Assembly (NCBI GenBank): GCA_945787595.1
Contig: CALZJV010000168.1
Coordinates: forward strand, 1 to 37,359
DNA length: 37,359 nucleotides
Source: an uncultured Desulfobacterales bacterium
Lineage (GTDB): Bacteria > Desulfobacterota > Desulfobacteria > Desulfobacterales > JAFDCJ01
Reading direction: 5' to 3'
The notes below the pieces were generated by a model. The model made no database searches. It saw nothing but the letters and a program-made list of their open reading frames with translations, and was not told where the DNA came from. The translations under genes were made by a program, and so were the position numbers. How positions within the stretch are numbered: the stretch's first letter is position 1; every line of letters begins with the position of its first letter. Below, piece by piece: positions 14,592 to 23,468 of this stretch.

Positions 14592-15038
14592 TTAATCCAT
14601 TTCTATCGGAATCGTCGTCACGGGGACCTTTGAATTTTTTAACACTTTTTCGGTGACACTGCCAAAACGAAAATTACCTTTTGCACCCCGGCTGGCCATC
14701 ACCACCATGTCTACATTTTCTTTGTCAATCAGCTTCAAAATTTCCTGGGCCGGATCACCGATGGCAACGTGCTTGATATACAAGGGACACCCATCCAGGT
14801 ATTTTTCACAGACCTGACCCAGTCGCTCATTCGCCACTTTATCTGCCCGTTCCATTAGCTTGTCGACGCGGGCGCTGTCAAAGTCTCCGTACCACGATTC
14901 GTGATGGGCAATATCTTCGATGACATAAAGGACGTGAATTTCGGCCTGATATTTTTGAGTCAGGTCGGTTACGTAAGGCAGCGCTTTTTCCGCGCTGCTT
15001 GAAAAATCAGTAGGCCACAGAACTTTATTCACTTCCAT
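14592..15038 (-). CDS. Universal stress protein (UspA family)
   Basis: 148 residues, a single Usp domain: N-terminal KVLWPTDFSSSAEKAL with the nucleotide-contacting Asp, a central GDPAQEILKLI and C-terminal MVVMASRGAKGNFRFGSV. The Gly-rich loop is two residues shorter than the common G-x2-G-x6-GS form, so ATP binding is likely but not certain. ATG 15038 follows AGGAGG by 6 bases. It is a single gene on the minus strand, with its stop codon at the edge of an octamer array; the next minus-strand gene upstream is dnaK, which has its own terminator between. Confidence 0.93.
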   Translation of the reverse strand: MEVNKVLWPTDFSSSAEKALPYVTDLTQKYQAEIHVLYVIEDIAHHESWYGDFDSARVDKLMERADKVANERLGQVCEKYLDGCPLYIKHVAIGDPAQEILKLIDKENVDMVVMASRGAKGNFRFGSVTEKVLKNSKVPVTTIPIEMD

Positions 15039-15110
15039 TGGTTGCCTCCTTTCTCAGAAAAGATCTGCGCAGATTAGGTAAAAAGCGCTTAATTCAAACG
15101 TAATATTTCA

Positions 15111-15252
15111 GCCACCCCGGTGAAATGGACTGTGTCCCGATGAAATTGGCTTTGCCCCAGCGAAATAAGTACAACAAAGATTTCACCCCGGATAAACATG
15201 CTCCGCGTTTAACTGGGCAGGCGGGGTAAACATTTCATTGGCCAAGCATTTC
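15111..15252. repeat. CCCCGATGAAAT-family array with inverted half
   Basis: Three forward units about 20 bases long (CCCCGGTGAAATGG, CCCGATGAAATTGG, CCCCAGCGAAATAA) are followed by units in the opposite sense (ATTTCACCCCGG, CATTTCATTGGCC, CATTTCACTGGGC). The same motif forms hairpins at 24373-24411 and 28489-28532. Confidence 0.65.
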
Positions 15253-15261
15253 ACTGGGCAG

Positions 15262-15327
15262 GCTAAGGCACTAAGCCACCAAGGTTAAAATATTCCTTTT
15301 TTTGTGCCTTCGTGTCTTGGTGGCTGA
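15262..15327. repeat. Inverted GGCACAAAG-type octamer arms
   Basis: AAGGCACTAAGCCACCAAGG at 15264-15283 faces TTGTGCCTTCGTGTCTTGG at 15302-15320 across an AT-rich core, an imperfect inverted repeat of 8-base units. Same family as 20193-20216 and 26893-26971. Confidence 0.65.
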
Positions 15328-15395
15328 TCTTTTAGGTAATATAATAATTACGTAATGGCCATTGTAAAGAAGTGTGGAGCTCCTCCTCCCCCTCC

Positions 15396-15433
15396 AAAAA
15401 AAACCCGCACCATTTGAAGTGGCGCGGGTTTTT
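15396..15433 (-). terminator. Rho-independent terminator of grpE-dnaK
   Basis: On the minus strand an 8-base stem (AAACCCGC at 15424-15431 pairing with 15401-15408) with extra inner pairing is followed by a run of eight T. It lies about 170 bases after the dnaK stop. The mirror-image A/T tracts would allow some function from the other strand too. Confidence 0.8.
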
Positions 15434-15496
15434 AACTATTTCGGGACCAAGGGCTCACTCAAAAATAACTCTCCATTTTATGCACCGATGCACCCC

Positions 15497-15560
15497 GTCT
15501 GGCTGCGTTGCGAAAGCTCGGAATATCCAGATATTCCTGCGTTTTCGCGCCTTGCCAGAC
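15497..15560. repeat. 64-base imperfect palindrome (REP-like) downstream of dnaK
   Basis: Outer arms GTCTGGC/GCCAGAC, middle GCGAAA/TTTCGC and inner GGAATATC/GATATTCC around a 2-base centre would fold into a long hairpin in RNA or single-stranded DNA. It lies between the dnaK stop and the terminator. The form is that of a repetitive extragenic palindrome; no second copy is in this window. Confidence 0.6.
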
Positions 15561-15606
15561 AGGCGCCTCAACGCCTAAAATTGTGAATTTATTTACTCGT
15601 GAACCC

Positions 15607-17532
15607 TTATTTTTTGTCGTCTTCCTTCACCTCTTCAAAGTCCGCATCAACAACGTCTTCCTCGGGGGCTGCACTGCCGGGTTGATCCGCCGATCCTGCG
15701 GCGGCATCTGCTTGTTGCTGGCCTGCGGAAGCCTGCTGATACATGGCTTCCGCCAGTTTATGGGAGGCATTTGTCAGTTCTTCGCTAAGCCGCTTAATTT
15801 CGGCCACATCTTCTGTTTCCATGGCTGTTTTCAAGGCGGTTATGGCATCTGCGACCTTGCTTTTGGTTTCACTGTCGACTTTGTCTCCCAATTCCTTGAT
15901 GGATTTTTCAGTGGAGTAAATCATCGCATCTGCGGCATTGCGTGCCTCCACTATCTCCTTTTTCTTTTTGTCCTCATCGGCGTGCATCTCAGCATCCTTA
16001 ACCAGGCTGTCGATTTCCTCCTGGGATAAACCGGATGATGCCGTAATCTGAATGGACTGTTCTTTCCCGGTGGCCTGATCTTTGGCCGAGACGTTCACAA
16101 TTCCGTTGGCATCAATGTCGAAGGTAACTTCAATTTGAGGAATCCCCCGGGGAGCAGGCGGGATACCAACCAGTTCAAATCTTCCCAGGGTCTTGTTACC
16201 GGCGGACATTTCCCGTTCGCCCTGGAGCACATGAATGGATACTGCCGGCTGGCTGTCCGCCGCCGTAGAAAAGATCTGGCTCTTTTTGGTCGGTATCGTA
16301 GTGTTTTTTTCGATCAGCCGGGTCATTACACCGCCTAGGGTTTCAATCCCCAGCGACAGTGGCGTAACATCCAGCAACAGAACATCTTTGACATCACCCA
16401 TTAGAACCCCGCCCTGAATGCCAGCGCCAAGGGCAACGACTTCATCGGGATTTACACCCTTGTGGGGTTCCTTGCCGAATATCTTTTTGACCCTTTCCTC
16501 AACCGCCGGCATGCGGATCATGCCGCCGACCAGGACAACTTCATCGATGTCCCCCGGCGACAAACCGGCGTCTTTAAGGGCGGTTCGACAGGGATTTTCC
16601 AGCTTGTCCAGCAGCGAGCTCACCAGGGACTCCAGTTTGGCCCGGGTGATCTTGATGTTCAAGTGCTTGGGACCGCTGGCATCGGCGGTAATGAAAGGGA
16701 GGTTGACATCGGTTTCCATTGAAGAGGAAAGCTCCATTTTGGCTTTTTCTGCGGCTTCTTTTAAACGCTGCAGCGCCATCTTGTCGCCTCTTAAATCAAT
16801 ACCCTGGTCTTTTTTAAATTCATCGGCCAGAAAATCGATAAGTTTCAGGTCGAAATCCTCGCCGCCCAGATGGGTATCGCCATTGGTAGCTTTGACTTCA
16901 AACACCCCTTCGCCGATTTCAAGTATGGAGATATCAAAGGTCCCGCCCCCAAGATCGAAAACAGCGATTTTTTCTTCCTTCTTTTTGTCCAAACCGTATG
17001 CCAGGGAAGCAGCGGTGGGTTCATTGATGATCCTCAGGACATTCAGCCCGGCTATTTTACCGGCATCTTTGGTGGCCTGGCGCTGGCTGTCGTCAAAATA
17101 GGCCGGTACGGTGATAACGGCATCGGTCACTTTCTCGCCCAGGTACTGCTCGGCCGTATTTTTGATGTTGGCCAGGATATAAGATGATATTTCCGCCGGA
17201 CTGAGCTGTTTTCCTTTCAAATTGATTCGGACGTCGCCGTTGCTGGCCTGTTCAATTTTGAAGGGGAGAATTTTAATATCATCCTGCACCTGTTTTGATC
17301 CATATTTTCGACCAATCAGCCGTTTGACACCGAATACCGTATTCTCGGGGTTTGTGATTGCCTGCCGTTTTGCAATCTGGCCTACCAATCTCTCGCCACT
17401 ATCGTTAATGGCAACAATTGAAGGAGTTGTGCGACCACCTTCCGGATTCGTGATCACTTTTGCGTCGCCTCCTTCCATAACCGCCACGCATGAATTCGTG
17501 GTACCAAGATCGATTCCAATAACCTTTGACAT
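15607..17532 (-). CDS. dnaK: Chaperone protein DnaK (Hsp70)
   Basis: 641 residues, full-length Hsp70: nucleotide-binding domain with [30 protein letters not shown] and [14 protein letters not shown] (about residues 1-380), substrate-binding domain from about 390 ([14 protein letters not shown]), and a C-terminal lid ending in an acidic [12 protein letters not shown] tail. It folds nascent and stressed proteins with GrpE and a DnaJ partner that is not in this window. ATG 17532 has GGAGGG just upstream. It lies 45 bases after grpE in the same direction and ends before the terminator at 15396-15433. Confidence 0.98.
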   Translation of the reverse strand: MSKVIGIDLGTTNSCVAVMEGGDAKVITNPEGGRTTPSIVAINDSGERLVGQIAKRQAITNPENTVFGVKRLIGRKYGSKQVQDDIKILPFKIEQASNGDVRINLKGKQLSPAEISSYILANIKNTAEQYLGEKVTDAVITVPAYFDDSQRQATKDAGKIAGLNVLRIINEPTAASLAYGLDKKKEEKIAVFDLGGGTFDISILEIGEGVFEVKATNGDTHLGGEDFDLKLIDFLADEFKKDQGIDLRGDKMALQRLKEAAEKAKMELSSSMETDVNLPFITADASGPKHLNIKITRAKLESLVSSLLDKLENPCRTALKDAGLSPGDIDEVVLVGGMIRMPAVEERVKKIFGKEPHKGVNPDEVVALGAGIQGGVLMGDVKDVLLLDVTPLSLGIETLGGVMTRLIEKNTTIPTKKSQIFSTAADSQPAVSIHVLQGEREMSAGNKTLGRFELVGIPPAPRGIPQIEVTFDIDANGIVNVSAKDQATGKEQSIQITASSGLSQEEIDSLVKDAEMHADEDKKKKEIVEARNAADAMIYSTEKSIKELGDKVDSETKSKVADAITALKTAMETEDVAEIKRLSEELTNASHKLAEAMYQQASAGQQQADAAAGSADQPGSAAPEEDVVDADFEEVKEDDKK

Positions 17533-17577
17533 ATTATTTTCCCTCCTTGACCTATATATCAGCTGTATTTAACTTTA

Positions 17578-18204
17578 TTATTTTTCATTTTCATGTGGTT
17601 TTTCACCGTCTTTGTTTTCTTTGGGCTTGGCAACCACCACCATGGAAGGCCGCAACAATCTGTCATGGATCATGTATCCTCTTTGCAGTTCATTGACGAC
17701 CGTATTTTTGGGAGAATCATTGGTTTCTTCCTGCATGACCGCTTCATGGAATGTCGGATCGAATGGCTGGCCGCAGGCATCGATGGGTTTGACATTGAAC
17801 TTTTCAAAGACTTTCAATATTTCCTTGTAGGTCATTTCCAGCCCCTGCACTAGGTCTTTGTCGATGGCCTTGTGACCGTTGGTGGAATTCATGGCCAATT
17901 CCAGATTATCAATTACGGAAAGCATTTCTTTTATCAGGGATTGGTTGGCAAACTTTCTGTATTCCACCATTTCACGGGAAGAGCGCTTTTTGTAGTTATC
18001 GAACTCAGCCGATATTCTTAAAAAACGGTCATATGTATCCTCGGCTTCCTTTTCTTTGGCTTCGAGCTTGGCTTGCAGCTCCTTTAACGGATCATCTTCG
18101 CTATTGATGATTTTTTCATCCGGCGAGGTCGATTCCGGTTCGGTTTTTGTGTTTTCAACCTTTTTAGAATCGGTTTGAATTTTTATTGATTTTTTTTGCG
18201 ACAT
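17578..18204 (-). CDS. grpE: Nucleotide exchange factor GrpE
   Basis: 208 residues. An acidic, low-complexity N-terminal tail (about 1-40) leads into a long coiled coil (KELQAKLEAKEKEAEDTYDR) and the beta-wing domain with the family signature near the C-terminus (GYMIHDRLLRPSMVVVAK). It releases ADP from DnaK. ATG 18204 is preceded by GGGAG at a spacing of about 13 bases; a nearer ATG upstream is out of frame. It is the first gene of a grpE-dnaK operon, with a sigma70-like promoter at 18254-18281. Confidence 0.96.
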   Translation of the reverse strand: MSQKKSIKIQTDSKKVENTKTEPESTSPDEKIINSEDDPLKELQAKLEAKEKEAEDTYDRFLRISAEFDNYKKRSSREMVEYRKFANQSLIKEMLSVIDNLELAMNSTNGHKAIDKDLVQGLEMTYKEILKVFEKFNVKPIDACGQPFDPTFHEAVMQEETNDSPKNTVVNELQRGYMIHDRLLRPSMVVVAKPKENKDGEKPHENEK

Positions 18205-18232
18205 GCGGCGACATCTTCTCCCATTTTGTTTT

Positions 18233-18281
18233 GAGTGCTAATGATTGAACTGAAAAATAAGACAAGTTGAATCGTTGTCAA
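18233..18281 (-). promoter_or_regulatory. Likely grpE promoter with a CIRCE half-site
   Basis: On the minus strand TTGACA (18276-18281) and TATTTT (18254-18259) are separated by 16 bases. TTAGCACTC at 18233-18241 equals one arm of the HrcA operator CIRCE, placed about where transcription would start, but the second arm is not present at the 9-base spacing. Heat control by HrcA is therefore doubtful. Confidence 0.5.
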
Positions 18282-18325
18282 GGAGGTAATAACAGGGTAT
18301 TATAAGAAAAAATGGATGGCGAGAT

Positions 18326-18577
18326 GGTTGTGCACCCGCCGTCGATTCTTTTTGCAAACCTAAAATCACTTTACAGACCGGGATCGATCCACGACACGGA
18401 CCGCATCACTTATCGCTGCTTCCTTCCGGATCTGACGAGGTTCATGACCGTCTGTTGCGTGGCGTCCGATCGAAATGAGTTAAGAATTCACAGTATAAGA
18501 TCCTCGGGCGGGAATTCAGCCCCGCATTAAGCGGATTTCGGGTAGAGGGCACCGCTGGCTCCCCGCCTAGCACAACC
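18326..18577 (-). ncRNA. ffs: Signal recognition particle RNA, large (Bacillus-like) type with Alu domain
   Basis: The minus strand carries the universal S-domain core TCCGGAAGGAAGCAGC (18415-18430), with TCAGA on its 5' side. About 140 bases upstream it carries an Alu-domain sequence (GCTAGGCGGGGAG, GCGGTGCCCT, ATCCGCT) very like the 5' domain of Bacillus scRNA. The ends pair: GGTTGTGC at the 5' end with GCACAACC at the 3' end, giving about 252 nt. A T-rich stretch follows (CCATTTTTTCTT). It forms the RNA of SRP, binding Ffh for membrane targeting. No protein gene is present in 18282-18660. Confidence 0.92.
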
Positions 18578-18676
18578 AACAATTAGAATACGCAAAAATA
18601 GCCTTTTTGCAAGAAAAAAACGAAAATAAATGTGTGATGATCGTTCAGGGGTTTAAAGTTTAAAGGTCCAGAAATC

Positions 18677-20158
18677 ATGTCAAATTCGAACAAAGGTTGG
18701 ACAAAAATCGATATCGAAAATAAAATCCTGCACACCGTCCGAGAAACCATCTCAGTCCACCGGATGTTTAGCCGAGGAGATTCGGTTCTCGTGGCTGTCT
18801 CTGGGGGGCCGGATTCTGTTGCCCTTGCCGATGTTATCCTTACCCTGGCAGTGGAATACTCCCTCAGACCGGCAATCGCCCACCTGAATCACTGCTTGCG
18901 TGGCGCGGATTCCGACCGTGACGCTGAATTTGTAATCGCCTTTGCCCGGCAGCTCGGGCTGCCGATTTATACGGAAAGAAAAGATGTGCTTGCATTTCAA
19001 CGAAGCCGCCGCCTATCACTGGAAGAAGCCGGGCGAAGGATTCGCTATAAATTCTACGACACAGTCGCTGCTAAACATGGGTTCAATAAAATAGTGCTGG
19101 GGCATCACAGTGAGGACAATGCTGAGCAAGTGCTCATAAATCTGCTGCGTGGTAGCGGGCCGTTAGGCCTTTGCGGCATCGCCCCGGTCAGAGAGGGTAA
19201 AATCGTACGCCCGCTGATTTACCTAAGGCGGTCAGAGATAATCGATTATCTTGCTGAAAAAAATTTGGCGTATGTTACTGACAAATCCAACACCGACCCG
19301 GCGTTTATGCGCAACAAAATCCGTCATCATTTAATTCCGGAGCTACAAACCGCTTACAATCCAAGAATCATAGAATCTCTCAACCGGCTCGGGGAGATCA
19401 TGCGGGCTGAAGACCAATGGTTCGATGACGCGCTGGAACCTATTTTAGAACAATGTGTCTCATTTAGAGCGGAAAAAAAAACCATTCTGGCCCTATCCGA
19501 TTTCAATCAACTGCCCAAGGCGGTCAAACGGCGCGTTATCCGGAAGATAATTTTATGGGTAAAAAAAGATCTGAGACGCATCACCCTTCTGCATGTTGAC
19601 GACATTTTACAGCTGATTGAAAAAGGTCGGGTTACCGGCCGGTTGAATTTACCCGATGGAATCCTGGTGATGAGAAACACCGTCGAGCTAACCATCGTAA
19701 AAAGAAATAAGGTCAGAAAACGAAAGGATTGCAGGATATTACCGCCAGGTTCGACGGACTATCAGTATAAGATTGCAACAACGGGGACGCTATTTATAAA
19801 GGAAGCCGATGTTTCAATCACCCTTTGTGAGATCGATGTCGACGAATTGCCCGAATTTAAAGAAACCGGATCACCCATTGCTTTTTTCGATCTAGATCGG
19901 CTGCAATTTCCCCTGCAGGTGCGCAACTTTCAACCAGGGGACCGGTTTTCCCCGCTGGGCCTTAACGGCACTCAAAAAGTAAAAAAATATTTTATCGACC
20001 ATAAAATTCCCGGTGCACAACGCAGAAAATGCCCCTTGCTGCTGAGCGGCGGGAATATTATCTGGATTGCCGGTCATCGCATCGATAATGCCGTGAAAGT
20101 GAGCCATCAGACCCGGCGAGTCCTCAAAGCAGAAAAAGCAGAACTTTTGCTTGCTTAA
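18677..20158 (+). CDS. tilS: tRNA(Ile)-lysidine synthetase TilS
   Basis: 493 residues. The PP-loop ATP-binding motif SGGPDSVAL lies near residue 40, followed by HLNHCLRGADSDRDAEFV and GHHSEDNAEQVLINLLRGSG, all typical of TilS, and a C-terminal TilS domain (FQPGDRFSPLGLNGTQKVKKYF). It converts the wobble cytidine of the AUA-reading tRNA(Ile) to lysidine, an essential step. ATG 18677 has only a weak upstream site. It is first in a tilS-ftsH-folP group, a common bacterial arrangement, and diverges from the SRP RNA. Confidence 0.96.
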   Translation: MSNSNKGWTKIDIENKILHTVRETISVHRMFSRGDSVLVAVSGGPDSVALADVILTLAVEYSLRPAIAHLNHCLRGADSDRDAEFVIAFARQLGLPIYTERKDVLAFQRSRRLSLEEAGRRIRYKFYDTVAAKHGFNKIVLGHHSEDNAEQVLINLLRGSGPLGLCGIAPVREGKIVRPLIYLRRSEIIDYLAEKNLAYVTDKSNTDPAFMRNKIRHHLIPELQTAYNPRIIESLNRLGEIMRAEDQWFDDALEPILEQCVSFRAEKKTILALSDFNQLPKAVKRRVIRKIILWVKKDLRRITLLHVDDILQLIEKGRVTGRLNLPDGILVMRNTVELTIVKRNKVRKRKDCRILPPGSTDYQYKIATTGTLFIKEADVSITLCEIDVDELPEFKETGSPIAFFDLDRLQFPLQVRNFQPGDRFSPLGLNGTQKVKKYFIDHKIPGAQRRKCPLLLSGGNIIWIAGHRIDNAVKVSHQTRRVLKAEKAELLLA

Positions 20159-20192
20159 TGTGCGATAATGATTAAATTTTAATAAAAATATA

Positions 20193-20255
20193 GCCACAAA
20201 GACACCAAGGCACAAAAAATTGAATATTCAATCTTCAATATTCATTCTTCAATTA
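20193..20255. repeat. CACAAAGA octamers followed by TTCAATA heptamers between tilS and ftsH
   Basis: GCCACAAAGACACCAAGG with further CACAAA at 20193-20216 is followed directly by TTCAATA-type heptamers at 20220-20255. Two repeat families are joined head to tail, ending about 10 bases before the ftsH ribosome site. Confidence 0.65.
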
Positions 20256-20279
20256 CTTTAGCACAGGAGGTAAACACAT

Positions 20280-21101
20280 TTGAATCCGTTTTATAAAAAT
20301 CTGGCGTTATGGCTGGTCATCACACTGATGATGGTCATGCTCTACAACCTTTTCAGTCAACAGCGAATGGCCGAAACCAGCATCAGCTATACCGAGTTTT
20401 TGAGCATGGTCGAAAATGAGCGGGTGGGCGAGGTAGTGATACAGGGCCAGGAACTGTATATCACGGATACCAATCGCAACCGATTAAAGATATATGCTCC
20501 GCCGGACAACGATCTCATCAATATTCTCAGAAAAAAAGGCGTTATCATCAGCGCAAAGCCGCCAGCGGAGAATCCCTGGTATATGTCCGTTCTGGTATCA
20601 TGGTTCCCAATGCTGGTGCTGATCGGCGTCTGGATTTTTTTCATGCGCCAGATGCAGGCCGGTGGCGGCAAAGCGCTTTCATTCGGCAAAAGCCGCGCGC
20701 GCTTGTCCACCGACCAATCGGAAAAAGTGACCTTCGAAGATGTGGCCGGCATTGACGAGGCCAAAGAAGAGCTGGGAGAAATTGTCGAGTTCCTGCGGGA
20801 CCCAAAAAAATTCACCCGTTTGGGCGGACGAATCCCCAAGGGAGTTCTTTTGATGGGTCCGCCGGGTACCGGCAAAACACTTTTGGGTCGGGCAATTGCA
20901 GGGGAGGCCGGTGTTCCTTTTTTCAGCATCAGCGGGTCCGACTTTGTCGAGATGTTTGTCGGTGTCGGTGCGTCCCGTGTGCGCGACCTATTCCTCCAGG
21001 GAAAGAAACATGCACCCTGTATCATATTCATTGACGAGATCGATGCCGTCGGCCGACATCGCGGTGCTTCTGGTGGAAATGGACGGATTCGAATCCAATG
21101 A
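20280..21101 (+). CDS. ftsH: ATP-dependent zinc metalloprotease FtsH, N-terminal part (frame broken)
   Basis: Residues 1-263 are FtsH: a first membrane helix at about 6-25, a periplasmic domain, a second helix at about 100-122 ([17 protein letters not shown]), then the AAA+ domain with Walker A (GPPGTGKT), the pore loop ([15 protein letters not shown]) and Walker B ([10 protein letters not shown]). After GRHRGA at about 21068 the frame is wrong and stops at 21101. The next about 15 residues usual in FtsH (the Gly-rich stretch leading to the conserved ERE/LNQ part) are missing, and homology resumes in another frame at 21067. Start is TTG at 20280 with AGGAGG 9 bases upstream. FtsH degrades membrane and regulatory proteins; as read here it would be non-functional. 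Confidence 0.9.
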   Translation: MNPFYKNLALWLVITLMMVMLYNLFSQQRMAETSISYTEFLSMVENERVGEVVIQGQELYITDTNRNRLKIYAPPDNDLINILRKKGVIISAKPPAENPWYMSVLVSWFPMLVLIGVWIFFMRQMQAGGGKALSFGKSRARLSTDQSEKVTFEDVAGIDEAKEELGEIVEFLRDPKKFTRLGGRIPKGVLLMGPPGTGKTLLGRAIAGEAGVPFFSISGSDFVEMFVGVGASRVRDLFLQGKKHAPCIIFIDEIDAVGRHRGASGGNGRIRIQ

Positions 21102-22113
21102 AGGCGTTATCCTGATATCGGCTACCAACAGGCCGGATGTCCTCGACCCTGCGCTGCTGCGCCCGGGTCGTTTTGATCGGCAGGTGGTTGTTTCCATGCC
21201 GGACATCAAAGGACGTGAAATGATTCTCAAGGTACACATGAAAAAAACACCCATTGGTCCGGATGTTAAGCCTTTGATTCTGGCCAAAGGAACTCCGGGG
21301 TTTTCCGGAGCCGATTTGGAAAATCTGGTCAATGAAGCTGCGTTGCTGGCCGCCAAACGAGATAAAGAAAAAATTGAAATGATAGACTTTGAAGAATCCA
21401 AGGACAAAGTCTACATGGGATTGGAACGCAAATCAAAGGTGATCAAGGAAGAAGACCGTAAGGTAACGGCCTATCATGAGGGAGGACATGCATTGGTGGC
21501 TCGGTTCTTACCCGAAACCGATGCAGTTAACAAAATAACCATCGTACCCAGAGGGCGCGCTGCCGGTATCACATGGTTTCTACCCGAAGAACGCGATTTT
21601 AGATTCAAGGATCAGCTTGAAAGTGAGTTGGCGGTAGCATTCGGCGGCCGGGCGGCCGAAGACATTATCTTTAACCGGATCAGTACCGGTGCCGCCAATG
21701 ATATCAAGCAGGCCACCGTCCTGGCGCAACAAATGATAAGGACCTGGGGTATGAGCGAAGTTCTGGGCCCCTTGTCTTACGCCAAAGGTGAAGAGCAGGT
21801 ATTTCTCGGCCGGGAAATTGCCCAGCACAGGGATTATTCCGAAGCCACCGCTCAAAAGATCGACGAAGAGATCAACAAGTTGATCAAAGAGGCCTATCAA
21901 CGCGCAACGGAAGTGTTAAACGAAAATGTGGACATCCTTCACAAACTGGCGGAATTGCTGCTCGAAAAAGAAACCGTTTTGGGCAAAGAACTGGATGAAC
22001 TGATTCAGTCTTTAAGGCCACTGATTCAGTCTTTAAGGCCCGGCATCGAACTTCCTTCAAAAAGCCTAGATGATACGGAGCCGGAACCCCAAACAGCTTC
22101 CGAAACATCCTGA
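21067..22113 (+). CDS. ftsH: FtsH, C-terminal part (AAA+ second half and zinc protease domain; second frame)
   Basis: Homology resumes at [13 protein letters not shown] and continues through the second region of homology ([20 protein letters not shown]), the protease HEGGH zinc motif (YHEGGHALV) and a glutamate zinc ligand region to the end. No sensible start codon precedes it; the open frame continues upward to 20896 only by chance. Near the C-terminus a 21-base unit is duplicated in tandem (22000-22040), giving two copies of LIQSLRP. It overlaps or abuts folP. The two frames equal one ftsH gene with about 47 bases lost. Confidence 0.9.
   Translation, partial: LLVEMDGFESNEGVILISATNRPDVLDPALLRPGRFDRQVVVSMPDIKGREMILKVHMKKTPIGPDVKPLILAKGTPGFSGADLENLVNEAALLAAKRDKEKIEMIDFEESKDKVYMGLERKSKVIKEEDRKVTAYHEGGHALVARFLPETDAVNKITIVPRGRAAGITWFLPEERDFRFKDQLESELAVAFGGRAAEDIIFNRISTGAANDIKQATVLAQQMIRTWGMSEVLGPLSYAKGEEQVFLGREIAQHRDYSEATAQKIDEEINKLIKEAYQRATEVLNENVDILHKLAELLLEKETVLGKELDELIQSLRPLIQSLRPGIELPSKSLDDTEPEPQTASETS
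22000..22040 (+). repeat. Tandem 21-base duplication inside ftsH 3' end
   Basis: CTGATTCAGTCTTTAAGGCC occurs at 22000-22019 and 22021-22040, separated by one base, and keeps the frame (unit 21 bases, seven codons). It adds one LIQSLRP repeat to the protein tail. Confidence 0.9.
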
Positions 22114-22117
22114 CCTG

Positions 22118-23053
22118 GTGAATCTCCGAAAAATATATCATTATTCGTGGCGGAATTACACTCTGGAGTTTGGCCGTCAGACCTGTATCATGGGAGTGGT
22201 GAACGTGACGCCGGACTCTTTTTCCGACGGCGGACGATTCTATGATCACCACGCAGCCGTGGCTCAAGGCGAAAAGCTGGCAGCCGAGGGGGCGGCTATC
22301 ATCGACATCGGCGGGGAATCCACACGCCCGTTTTCAGAGCCGGTGAGCGTTGAAGAAGAAACCCGTCGGGTTCTGCCGGTGATCGAAAAGCTGGTACAAC
22401 GGGTATCGGTGCCGATCTGCATCGATACCACCAAAGCAAAGGTTGCCCGCCGGGCGCTGGAAGCCGGTGCCTCGATCATCAACGATGTGTCGGCCCTGCG
22501 ATTTGACCCCGGCATCGCAGTGCTGGCCGCAGAAACTGACACCCCGCTGATCCTGATGCACATGCTGGGAAAACCCAAGTCCATGCAGGTCTTGCCTCGC
22601 TATGATAATCTGATAGATGAAATCCTCACATTTTTGGAAGATGCCGTTGAAAGAGCTGAAAATAGGGGTGTTGCCCGTGCCAGAATAATTGTGGATCCCG
22701 GAATCGGATTCGGTAAAACGGTCGCTCATAATTTACTTTTACTTAAGCATCTTCAGGCTTTTACACGTCTGGATCTTCCCATTCTCATCGGAACTTCGCG
22801 CAAAGCATTCATTCGCAATATCCTCAAAGACACGAATGACCAGGACATCCGGCCGGATCTGCCCATTGTGGAAATCGGTACCCAGGCCACCGTGGCGGCC
22901 GCTATAATGAATGGCGCCCATATCGTGCGGGTGCATGATGTAGCAAATACCATCGCCACAGTCAAAATTCTGGATGCACTGATAAATGTGCCGGACAGAG
23001 AGGGCATGGGGCAATTGAATGTGGAAGTTGGAATGCGGAATGCGGAAAAATGA
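22118..23053 (+). CDS. folP: Dihydropteroate synthase FolP
   Basis: About 311 residues, (beta/alpha)8 enzyme joining p-aminobenzoate to dihydropterin pyrophosphate in folate synthesis. Signatures: MGVVNVTPDSFSDGG, IIDIGGESTRPFSE, VPICIDTTKAKVARRAL, INDVSA, IVDPGIGFGKT, and LIGTSRKAFI. Start: GTG 22118, just after the ftsH stop, gives a normal N-terminal length; an ATG at 22070 inside ftsH is also open. Neither has a clear ribosome site. The last 10 or so residues (VEVGMRNAEK) are encoded by a GGAATGC heptamer array that continues past the stop. It supplies folate to the THF-dependent genes elsewhere in the window. Confidence 0.95.
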   Translation: MNLRKIYHYSWRNYTLEFGRQTCIMGVVNVTPDSFSDGGRFYDHHAAVAQGEKLAAEGAAIIDIGGESTRPFSEPVSVEEETRRVLPVIEKLVQRVSVPICIDTTKAKVARRALEAGASIINDVSALRFDPGIAVLAAETDTPLILMHMLGKPKSMQVLPRYDNLIDEILTFLEDAVERAENRGVARARIIVDPGIGFGKTVAHNLLLLKHLQAFTRLDLPILIGTSRKAFIRNILKDTNDQDIRPDLPIVEIGTQATVAAAIMNGAHIVRVHDVANTIATVKILDALINVPDREGMGQLNVEVGMRNAEK

Positions 23054-23228
23054 GGTAACGGGCGTGGCGCATTATGTATAGGGCATGGGGCGTAGGGCAA
23101 AGGGCATAGGGCATAGGGCAGAGGGCAAAAGGATTGAACAGAGGCCAGATGACGGAGGTCAGAGGACAGAAAACAGATGGCAGAGAATAGAAGACCGAGG
23201 GCAAAAGGCATGGGGCAGAGGGCATATT
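23024..23228. repeat. Successive heptamer arrays starting inside folP
   Basis: GGAATGC units (23029-23049) overlap the end of folP. GGGCATA/GGGCAAA units occupy 23079-23124, and CAGAGGA/CAGATGG-type units run in continuous 7-base phase from about 23134 to 23225 (a dozen units). There is no coding potential. Confidence 0.8.
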
Positions 23229-23236
23229 AACAAGCG

Positions 23237-23361
23237 AATGTCGAATAATGAATACCATTTCGAATGTCGAGGGAATGTATCCTGTCTTTTTATAAATAAG
23301 ATTGAGCGAAGCGGCATCCTTATTCGATGTTCAACGTTGGAAGTTCGATGTTCGATGTTCA
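23237..23361. repeat. GAATGTC / GATGTTC inverted heptamer arms around a core
   Basis: GAATGTC-type units at 23237-23275 face TTCGATGTTCAACGTT and further GATGTTC units at 23321-23361. The core holds GAGCGAAGCGGCATCC and CTGTCTTTTTATAAAT. Arms and parts of the core (CTGTCTTTTATTAAAT, TTATTCGATGTT) recur at 27104-27343. Confidence 0.7.
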
Positions 23362-23370
23362 TCTTTTTTT

Positions 23371-23415
23371 TGCAAACTTCTCAACTTCCCAGCTTCCGAT
23401 CTTCCTACCTTCCCA
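23371..23415. repeat. CTTCCCAG octamer array near the end of the zinc-ribbon gene
   Basis: CTTCTCAA, CTTCCCAG, CTTCCGAT, CTTCCTAC and CTTCCCAT follow in 8-base phase. Same family as 14494-14590, 31255-31400 and 37278-37320. Together with 23024-23361 this accounts for the gap 23054-23468. Confidence 0.75.
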
Positions 23416-23468
23416 TCCATCTTCGCAATCTGCGTTATACTTTCATTTCTGCTTTCAGTCTTGCGCCC

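Noticed and set aside
16418..17101. 227-residue plus-strand reading frame opposite dnaK
   Set aside because: Antisense shadow of dnaK, Ser/Pro-rich composition, no ribosome site.
18233..18241. CIRCE element controlling grpE-dnaK
   Set aside because: Only one 9-base arm is present; the second arm is missing at the required spacing on either side.
18312..18530. 72-residue plus-strand reading frame
   Set aside because: It runs antisense through the SRP RNA gene.
22689..22907. Extra reading frames over folP and the 23.0-23.6 kb repeats
   Set aside because: Out-of-frame readings of folP or of heptamer arrays, which stay open because the units lack stops.
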